DNA of 5,927 nt from Acidobacteriota bacterium (lineage in GTDB: Bacteria > Acidobacteriota > Blastocatellia > Pyrinomonadales > Pyrinomonadaceae). Within the stretch, counting starts at the first letter, position 1; each line of letters opens with the position of its first letter. Where the stretch lies: contig JAKOSS010000689.1 in assembly GCA_029777145.1 (NCBI GenBank), forward strand, positions 1-5,927. The letters are read 5' to 3'. Made by a program: the position numbers and the translations under genes. The notes under the pieces were generated by a model. The model saw only the letters and a program-made list of their open reading frames with translations, had not been told where the DNA came from and did not search any database. Shown here in pieces: positions 1-4,840 of the stretch.

Positions 1-385
1 CCGCGTACCCCTTTTTGAAATCGTCCGTGATCCAGGTTCCGCCGCCGTCTCCGCGCGGCGCTACCGAACATTCTTCGATGACGGATTCGAAGACGCGGTC
101 GATCGAGAACGTGAACGACGTCTTCTTGAACTCGCGGCGAAGGCTGCGCGGGATCCGAAGATCTTCGAATTCAAGGATCGCGCGTTTTTCCGGACAAAAC
201 CACGGCAATGGCAGACCGTCGATGTGCCACGGAAAGATCCCGTGCCGATAAGCGGCGCGTAGATTCGCAACCGTCATTTCGCCTCCGAAGCCGATGATGT
301 CGCGGGCGTTGTAATAGTAATCGCCGAACAGAACCCATTCGCTGAACTGATGGCTTCGCGGATTCGGAAAGACGATCTCGGACAT
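1..385 (-). CDS. aat: Leucyl/phenylalanyl-tRNA--protein transferase, N-terminal part
   Basis: Partial gene: 128 codons are visible and the C-terminus lies beyond base 1. The family moves Leu or Phe from aminoacyl-tRNA to the N-terminus of proteins starting with Lys or Arg, marking them for ClpS/ClpAP degradation (N-degron pathway, cytoplasm). Recognition rests on the block GGEMTVANLRAAYRHGIFPW (residues 34-53), then PEKRAIL (65-71), IPRSLRR (78-84), the F-x-F-x-x-D-R-x-F stretch (91-99) and TWIT (117-120), all in the usual Aat order. The start is firm: an in-frame stop lies at 398-400, only four codons upstream of the ATG at 383-385. No good Shine-Dalgarno sequence is seen. Two differences from the E. 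coli form: about 20 extra residues (roughly 11-33, rich in Tyr/Phe/Trp) before the GGE block, and PWFCPEKR where E. coli has LWWSPDPR. The gene is divergent from the small membrane protein gene and is probably unrelated to the sugar genes. Confidence 0.9.
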   Translation of the reverse strand, partial: MSEIVFPNPRSHQFSEWVLFGDYYYNARDIIGFGGEMTVANLRAAYRHGIFPWHIDGLPLPWFCPEKRAILEFEDLRIPRSLRREFKKTSFTFSIDRVFESVIEECSVAPRGDGGGTWITDDFKKGYA

Positions 386-434
386 TTTCGGAACTATTCA
401 GGCGGTGATTTGTGAAATGACGATATCAAATCGC

Positions 435-439
435 GGAGG
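435..439 (+). promoter_or_regulatory. Shine-Dalgarno site of the small membrane protein gene
   Basis: GGAGG with 8 nt before the ATG at 448. It is the clearest ribosome binding site in the window, and it is the main reason to accept the start of an otherwise unrecognised gene. Confidence 0.7.
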
Positions 440-447
440 CAAAATAA

Positions 448-1083
448 ATGACAAGCGCACTCAAGAATCTATTCACTAACCGCGTCGGTCAGCATCTCGT
501 TCTCGTGAACCTCATCGCCATTACGTTTTTCGGTTCGACCAACCGGGCGTTCAGTCCGATCGGTGATCTGACGTTCTTGATCAACCTCCCTGCCCGCGTT
601 GTACTCGAGATTTTTTATGTAGTGACAGCGTCAAATCGTTCTTTGATGAGTTTCCAGCCCCGTTATCCACTCGATTTATTGCTGATGATCGTCATTCAAT
701 GGCTCGTCGTTGGAGTATGCGCGACGTTGCTTGCCGATTGGATTCGCAGCCGATCAAAGGCCTTCGTAGATCGAAAGGAATTCGCGCGCGATCTCGCGCG
801 GGAGCAACGACTTCCCGAGCGCGAGATTCGCGGTACTGATTTCCGAACGCAGGTTCCGGTCCTCGATCAGCGTGATGATCTTGGCGGCGATCTCTCCGGG
901 TTCCTGCGATGTGAAAAGGCAATTGACGCCCTCGGCGAGGTAATCGCCCGCCGCGCGGACCGTGGTCGTGACGATCGGAAGTCCGACGGCGACCGCCTTG
1001 AACAGAACATTCGGAAACCCTTCCGGATGGCGGGTCGGGAACACGAAGACGTCGGCGTCGAAGAAATGTTCCGTTACGTCTGA
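448..1083 (+). CDS. Small hydrophobic membrane protein of unknown function; 3' end doubtful
   Basis: I do not recognise the family. The frame gives 211 residues, but only about the first 104 look like protein. They hold three hydrophobic stretches (roughly residues 16-29, 40-60 and 75-96), and the last is followed by a basic tail (WIRSRSK, 98-104) as at an inner-membrane helix end. From residue 103 (base 754) the frame runs antisense to the 3' end of a glycosyltransferase gene and turns into charged, low-hydrophobicity sequence typical of a shadow frame. Either the protein really overlaps its neighbour by 330 bases, or the gene was shortened or lengthened by a frameshift: a shift into the frame that starts at 449 would stop at TAG 767-769, giving about 107 residues. 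The start is supported by a strong GGAGG. Base composition differs from its neighbours: 481-720 counts to 50% G+C, against about 59% in the ATPase gene. It lies divergent from aat and convergent to the glycosyltransferases, so it need not belong to the polysaccharide pathway. Confidence 0.5.
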   Translation: MTSALKNLFTNRVGQHLVLVNLIAITFFGSTNRAFSPIGDLTFLINLPARVVLEIFYVVTASNRSLMSFQPRYPLDLLLMIVIQWLVVGVCATLLADWIRSRSKAFVDRKEFARDLAREQRLPEREIRGTDFRTQVPVLDQRDDLGGDLSGFLRCEKAIDALGEVIARRADRGRDDRKSDGDRLEQNIRKPFRMAGREHEDVGVEEMFRYV

Positions 1084-1839
1084 TTCGGGAATGTAGCCCG
1101 TAAACCTCACGACGCTTTCAAGAGCGAGATCTTTCGCCAGTAATTCCGCCTCAGCCCGCGTCTCGCCGTCACCGACGGCAAAAAACTCGAAATCGAACCC
1201 TCGATCACGAACGATCGCGCACGCTCGGATAGACTCGAGCAAACCCTTCGCCGGAATGAACCGCGAGACGAACAGCAGTTTGAATCGGTCGCCCGGTTCC
1301 TTTTGCGGCCGGATGAAATCCTCAGCAAGGTGCTCGTGGATCGTGACGGCGTTTTTGACGAAGCTGAACTTGCGTTCGTCGAAGCCGAGCCGGACGAAAT
1401 TCGCGAGTTCCTCGCGGGTGTGAACGCCGAAGCCGTCGACGCGTCGCTGAAGATAACGGATCAAAGCCCGAACGACAAAGTTTGCGTCCTCGAACCGCTC
1501 CGCTTCCGATCCGTGCAGCTTTAGAAATATCTTCGCGCGGCCGGGACGCATTCGCCAGATCGAGTACGAATCGCGAAGGATCGTTTTCAGATCGAACGCG
1601 GTATTCAGATGGATCACATCGAAGTCGTTCTTTTGAACTAGTCTCCGAAAACGAGCGGCGGTCGAAAGGACGCGTCGGATGCGTTCGGTCAGTGGCGTCG
1701 GTTTGTCCTTGTCGCCGTAAACGTAGACCTCTTCGGTGACGTTCGCGCCGAGTTCGCGCAATGCATCGACGAACGGCGGCTCGCTCGAGATCGGCCCGCC
1801 CCACGAGTCTTTGCTCGGCATTCCAACGAGGATCTTCAT
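754..1839 (-). CDS. GT4-like (GT-B fold) glycosyltransferase, second gene of the minus-strand pair
   Basis: 361 residues, a normal length for a GT4-type enzyme that moves a sugar from a nucleotide-sugar donor to a growing glycan at the cytoplasmic membrane face. The N-terminal acceptor domain starts MKILVGMP and has GGP at 14-16. The C-terminal donor domain is clear: FVSRFIPAKGLLESIRA (190-206), VGDGE (222-226), RFTGYIPESDV (245-255), DADVFVFPT (261-269), HPEGFPNVLF (271-280) and KAVAVGLPIV (281-290). Oddity: the second Glu of the family E-X7-E motif is Lys (E273, K281; codon AAG on the minus strand at 999-997). The ATG at 1839 is chosen because it overlaps the upstream gene's TGA as ATGA (1836-1839) and begins a normal Rossmann strand. 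A frame-open extension to 1923 adds 28 residues that belong to the upstream gene in another frame. Donor and acceptor cannot be told from sequence. Loss of activity is possible but unproven. Confidence 0.88.
   Translation of the reverse strand: MKILVGMPSKDSWGGPISSEPPFVDALRELGANVTEEVYVYGDKDKPTPLTERIRRVLSTAARFRRLVQKNDFDVIHLNTAFDLKTILRDSYSIWRMRPGRAKIFLKLHGSEAERFEDANFVVRALIRYLQRRVDGFGVHTREELANFVRLGFDERKFSFVKNAVTIHEHLAEDFIRPQKEPGDRFKLLFVSRFIPAKGLLESIRACAIVRDRGFDFEFFAVGDGETRAEAELLAKDLALESVVRFTGYIPESDVTEHFFDADVFVFPTRHPEGFPNVLFKAVAVGLPIVTTTVRAAGDYLAEGVNCLFTSQEPGEIAAKIITLIEDRNLRSEISTANLALGKSLLPREIAREFLSIYEGL
791..827. repeat. GC-rich imperfect inverted repeat inside the 3' end of the glycosyltransferase gene
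   Basis: The left arm ATCTCGCGCGGGA (791-803) pairs with 813-827 across a 9-nt loop. That gives nine plus four base pairs, with two unpaired bases (TC, read on the complementary strand) in the right arm. It lies about 40 bases inside the glycosyltransferase stop codon. No T-run follows on the plus strand, so it is not a standard intrinsic terminator. It may only reflect GC-rich codons for the LLPREIARE region. Confidence 0.3.
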
Positions 1840-2945
1840 TTGCTGATTCGTTCGTAAAGAGCCTTGAGCGCCGCGATATGGGCGGCGATGCTGTAATTCT
1901 TTTCGGCGAAGTCTTGGGCACATTCCGCCAGCTCGCAGCGCCGCGCTTCATCCTGCAAAAGTCCCGACAACTTGTCCGCCAGATCTTCCGGGTCACCGGT
2001 TTTGAACATTTCGGCGCATCGCCCGCCATCAGAGACCTCAAACAACGGCTCGATGTCAGACAGGACGAGAGGCAGACCGACGAGCATCGCTTCCGAAACC
2101 GCGATCGGTAGTCCCTCGCGCCATGACGAGAGGACGAACATGTCGAGCGCCGCAAGAACGTCGGCGATGTCGCTCCGGCCTCCGAGAAAGTGTACGCGGT
2201 CGGCAATGCCGTTCTCGAGACAGAGGTTCAGGCAGTCCGCAAACTTGTCCTCGGCGCCATCCTCGATCTTGCCCGCGAAGACCATGTTGACGTTCGGATG
2301 TTTTTCGAAGACCGTCGGCAGCGCGCGGCACACCGTCAGTTGATCTTTGCGTGGTTCGCTGTAGAAATTGCCGACCATTCCGATCAAGCGGGTCTCGGGT
2401 CTGAGTTCGAGTTCCTTTTTCAAGTCCTTGCCGGACGGCTTGAGGCGCGCCGGATCGGCACCGTTTCGAATGACCGTGAAGTTGGAAACGTTGAGCCGGT
2501 CCGAATCGGCATGAATGCGTTTGAGGGCGTCGCTGACGACGACGTTTGCGTGCATTCGCGGGATCAGGAACCGCAGTGCGCGGCGGTTCTTCCAGTCGAA
2601 AACAGTCCCGCCGTGAAAACTGAGCACCCGGCGAACCTTTTTCAGCCCGCGTGCTGCGAGATAGAGATGAAGGCCCTCAACCGCCTGATGGCCGTGGACA
2701 ATATCGATGCGTCGTTCCTTGATGATCTTCCGGAGCTGGGAAGCAAGATAGAGATCGACCGGAAACTTTCGGCTCATCCTGACAAAATCGACTCCGGATT
2801 CGCGAAACTCCTCCTCGAGCACGCCGCCCTGCGCCGTAACGAACGTCACGTCGAGGCCGAAATCGCGGGCGTTACGGCAAATGTCGAGAACTTCGGTCTC
2901 AGCACCGCCGCGATTCGTCGTATCGAGAAAATGAAGAACCTTCAT
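1836..2945 (-). CDS. GT4 family (GT-B fold) glycosyltransferase, first gene of the minus-strand pair
   Basis: 369 residues, full length for a GT4 enzyme, probably adding one sugar to a lipid-linked glycan at the inner membrane. The N-terminal domain has the glycine-rich loop NRGGAETEVL (11-20), which is typical of the family, then DIVHGHQAVE (81-90), SFHGG (109-113) and VVSDALKRI (136-144). The linker shows VIRNGAD (158-164). The donor domain has GMVGNFYSEPRKDQLT (189-204), MVFAGKIEDG (221-230), VHFLGGRSDIADVL (251-264) and DMFVLSSWREGLPIAVSEAM (268-287), with the intact E-X7-E pair E277/E285. The ATG at 2943-2945 begins a normal beta-strand (MKVLHFLD). No convincing Shine-Dalgarno sequence precedes it. 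The stop overlaps the next gene's start by four bases, so the two are probably translated together. Its promoter should lie in the 89-bp region shared with the divergent plus-strand genes. Sugar specificity cannot be read from the sequence. Confidence 0.92.
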   Translation of the reverse strand: MKVLHFLDTTNRGGAETEVLDICRNARDFGLDVTFVTAQGGVLEEEFRESGVDFVRMSRKFPVDLYLASQLRKIIKERRIDIVHGHQAVEGLHLYLAARGLKKVRRVLSFHGGTVFDWKNRRALRFLIPRMHANVVVSDALKRIHADSDRLNVSNFTVIRNGADPARLKPSGKDLKKELELRPETRLIGMVGNFYSEPRKDQLTVCRALPTVFEKHPNVNMVFAGKIEDGAEDKFADCLNLCLENGIADRVHFLGGRSDIADVLAALDMFVLSSWREGLPIAVSEAMLVGLPLVLSDIEPLFEVSDGGRCAEMFKTGDPEDLADKLSGLLQDEARRCELAECAQDFAEKNYSIAAHIAALKALYERISK

Positions 2946-2960
2946 ACCGAGTTCGGATCT

Positions 2961-2984
2961 GCGATTTGTGATTGCGGATTTTGG
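2961..2984. repeat. Short degenerate direct repeat in the divergent intergenic region
   Basis: Three imperfect copies of a GCGATTT-like unit stand in a row: GCGATTT, GTGATT, GCGGATTTT. They lie 16 bases upstream of the minus-strand glycosyltransferase start, in its expected leader. The nonamer GATTTGTGA within it (2963-2971) also occurs at 407-415, in the other divergent intergenic region. This could be a regulatory site or a remnant of an intergenic repeat family; neither can be settled here. Confidence 0.25.
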
Positions 2985-3020
2985 CCGGCAACTGTGAATT
3001 CGGTCGTCGCGTGCTTTTCC

Positions 3021-3028
3021 GCTAAACT
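3021..3028 (+). promoter_or_regulatory. Possible -10 element (GCTAAACT) of the plus-strand glycosyltransferase
   Basis: TAAACT at 3023-3028 fits the TANNNT -10 pattern and ends six bases before the GTG start at 3035. Transcription would then begin at or next to the start codon, giving a leaderless mRNA, which agrees with the lack of any Shine-Dalgarno sequence. A -35 element is weak (TTCGGT at 2999-3004, 18-nt spacer). The same GCTAWACT octamer precedes the permease gene at 3989. Confidence 0.35.
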
Positions 3029-3034
3029 AACCTC

Positions 3035-3988
3035 GTGTCCGAGGTAACGGTCTTAGTTCCGAGTTACAATCACGCGCGATACGTCGAACGCACGCTGCGT
3101 TCGATCTTCGCTCAAAAACCGGCTCCGAAGAACCTGATTGTAATTGACGACGGTTCAAAAGACGAATCAGTCGCCGTCCTCGAACGGACGCTGAAAGACT
3201 GTCCGTTTGCCTCCGAATTGATCGTCCGCGAGAACCGCGGACTGTGCGCGACACTTAATGAAGCGCTCGCCAAAGTCGAAACCGGGTACTTCGCGTACAT
3301 CAGTTCCGACGATCTCTGGCTTCCGGAATTTCTCGATCGCCGGGTGCAGCTGTTGGAGTCGCGGCCGAATGCGGTGCTCGCGTACGGCTATTCATTCTTG
3401 ATAGACGACGATGACGCGATCGTCGGTGCAACCTCAGACTGGGCCGAATATTCGGACGGCGACGTTCTGCAGATGCTGCTATTTCCCGTGATTCCTGCAA
3501 GTGCGTCGGTCCTTTATAGAACTGCGTTCCTAAAAGAAACTGGCTGGAACGAAGATGCGGTCCTCGAGGACTACGAGCTGTACCTGAAACTTGCGGCACG
3601 GGGCGAATTCGCGCTTGACGCCGGCGCTCCGCTTTCGGCCTGGCGGATCCATGGCACGAACACCAGCGGCGATTTCCCGCTGATGATGGAAGAGTGGCTG
3701 GCGGCGCAGCGCCGGACGCAGGCAGAAACCGGACTGACCGATGCAGAACTCGACGACATCCAGACGCAGATCAAGTTCCGTTGCGTCGCCGATTTCGTCA
3801 GGCGCGGGCATCGTGCCGAGGCTTGGAAGATGTTTCTCGAGAATCGCGGAGCAGGATCGTTGACGTCAAAACTGAAGATGCTCGCCCGATTCGGGATCCC
3901 GAAAGCGGGCTACGAAATGCGGCGCAGGACGACGGCGAAACAAAGCCGCAGGCGATTCGGGACGATTGCGACCGGGAGTGCCGAATAG
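3035..3988 (+). CDS. Family 2 (GT-A fold) glycosyltransferase
   Basis: 317 residues. The family uses a nucleotide-sugar donor and a metal ion with inversion at the anomeric carbon, in the cytoplasm or at the membrane. The N-terminal GT-A domain is plain: VTVLVPSYNHARYVERTLRS (4-23), LIVIDDGSKDES (34-45) for nucleotide binding, RENRGLCATLNEAL (65-78) and YISSDDLWLPEFL (88-100), where S91-D92-D93 holds the DXD-type metal site. Next come VLEDYELYLKLA (176-187), with a likely catalytic acidic residue in the ED pair (178-179), and WRIHGTNTSGD (203-213). The roughly 100-residue C-terminal tail is helical-looking and ends in a basic stretch (296-307), with no membrane helix. The start is GTG; it lies three codons before the first conserved strand and fits the family N-terminus. 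It is the first gene of the plus-strand group and stops 26 bases before the permease start. Substrate unknown. Confidence 0.92.
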   Translation: MSEVTVLVPSYNHARYVERTLRSIFAQKPAPKNLIVIDDGSKDESVAVLERTLKDCPFASELIVRENRGLCATLNEALAKVETGYFAYISSDDLWLPEFLDRRVQLLESRPNAVLAYGYSFLIDDDDAIVGATSDWAEYSDGDVLQMLLFPVIPASASVLYRTAFLKETGWNEDAVLEDYELYLKLAARGEFALDAGAPLSAWRIHGTNTSGDFPLMMEEWLAAQRRTQAETGLTDAELDDIQTQIKFRCVADFVRRGHRAEAWKMFLENRGAGSLTSKLKMLARFGIPKAGYEMRRRTTAKQSRRRFGTIATGSAE

Positions 3989-3995
3989 CTATACT
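3966..3995 (+). promoter_or_regulatory. Putative sigma70-type promoter ahead of the permease gene
   Basis: TTGCGA (3966-3971), an 18-nt spacer, then TATACT (3990-3995), which is five of six to TATAAT. The expected start of transcription near 4002 would leave a leader of about 12 bases before the TTG at 4015. The -35 box lies inside the last codons of the upstream glycosyltransferase, so this would be an internal promoter for the export genes alone. It is pattern-based only. Confidence 0.4.
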
Positions 3996-4014
3996 TGCTC
4001 GGACCCGTAAACCA

Positions 4015-4839
4015 TTGGCAAACGAGAACATAACCAAAATCGAACCGAGCCGCGCCTGGCTCGGACTCGGACTCGGCGATCTTTGGAAGTATCGCGAGCT
4101 GCTCTACTTCCTCACCTGGCGCGACGTCAAGGTGCGTTACAAGCAGACCGCGATCGGCGTCTTTTGGGCCGTTTTGCAGCCGGCGCTGACGACGATCATT
4201 TTCGCCGTTGTTTTCAGTCAGGTCGCGCGGTTTGAATCGAAGGCCGTGCCGTATCCGCTTTATGTGTTGAGCGGCATGTTGCCGTGGCTCTTTGTTTACA
4301 ACGCGATCACGTTCGGTGCGAACAGTCTTGTCGGAAATACGAATCTCGTGACGAAGGTCTATTTTCCGAGATTGATCGTGCCGCTGGCGGCCGTACTCGC
4401 GGGTTTGATCGATCTTGCTCTCGGGTTCCTGATCCTCGTCGTGGTCATGATCATCTACGGCGTCGGACTGACCACGCAGATCGCGCTCACGCCGGTCTTT
4501 ATCCTGCTCGCGGTTCTCGTCGCGCTCGCGTTCGGAACTCTCTTTTCGGCGCTCAACGTGCGGTTTCGAGATGTGAAGTTCGCGCTTCCGTTCATCCTTC
4601 AGGTCTGGATGTTCGTCTCGCCGATCTTCTATCCGCTCGATATTCTCTCGGAACGCGCGCGATTCGTCATCGCGCTCAACCCGCTGACCGGAATACTTCA
4701 CGGATTCCGCGCGTCGCTGTTCGGCGAACCGTTCGATCCGCAGGTGATCGCGATCTCGCTCGTCGGAACGCTGTTGCTGATGATCTTTTCGCTGTTCGTT
4801 TTCAGGAACATGGAGGATTCGTTCGCGGACGAGATCTAG
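4015..4839 (+). CDS. wzm: ABC-2 type polysaccharide/O-antigen export permease (Wzm-like)
   Basis: 274 residues, the usual size for the membrane subunit of a lipid-linked polysaccharide exporter in the inner membrane. A cytoplasmic N-terminal segment with the family block LWKYRELLYFLTWRDVKVRY (23-42) is followed by about six hydrophobic segments (near 47-69, 81-100, 118-149, 158-181, 191-208 and 244-263). NSLVGNTNLVTKVYFPRLIV (103-122), ALNVRFRDVKFALPF (179-193) and VSPIFYPL (201-208) are further family blocks. The start is inferred: TTG at 4015 is the only plausible in-frame start that gives a family-like N-terminus. The frame is open back to an ATG at 3694, but that extension lies in the glycosyltransferase in another frame and is rich in Arg, Asp and Gly. 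No good Shine-Dalgarno sequence. The gene stops one base before the ATPase ATG, so the two subunits are surely co-expressed. The symbol is by family; the exported glycan is unknown. Confidence 0.92.
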   Translation: MANENITKIEPSRAWLGLGLGDLWKYRELLYFLTWRDVKVRYKQTAIGVFWAVLQPALTTIIFAVVFSQVARFESKAVPYPLYVLSGMLPWLFVYNAITFGANSLVGNTNLVTKVYFPRLIVPLAAVLAGLIDLALGFLILVVVMIIYGVGLTTQIALTPVFILLAVLVALAFGTLFSALNVRFRDVKFALPFILQVWMFVSPIFYPLDILSERARFVIALNPLTGILHGFRASLFGEPFDPQVIAISLVGTLLLMIFSLFVFRNMEDSFADEI

Positions 4840-4840
4840 A

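Noticed and set aside
1840..1923. N-terminal extension of the second GT4 gene by 28 residues
   Set aside because: It lies in the coding end of the upstream gene and is basic, non-family sequence; the ATGA overlap gives a natural start.
1322..2206. Minus-strand frame of 294 codons across the junction of the two GT4 genes
   Set aside because: Arg/Ser-rich shadow in another frame of the same strand; it would replace two clear glycosyltransferases.
2190..3047. Plus-strand frame of 285 codons antisense to the first GT4 gene
   Set aside because: No motif and no ribosome binding site; it covers a well-supported glycosyltransferase and the divergent intergenic region.
3694..4014. N-terminal extension of the permease to an upstream ATG
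   Set aside because: It overlaps the glycosyltransferase in another frame, its residues are Arg/Asp-rich without family similarity, and the known family length is met from 4015.
4812..4816. GGAGG as the ribosome binding site for the ATPase
   Set aside because: It is 24 bases from the ATG at 4841, too far for a normal Shine-Dalgarno interaction; coupling to the permease is more likely.
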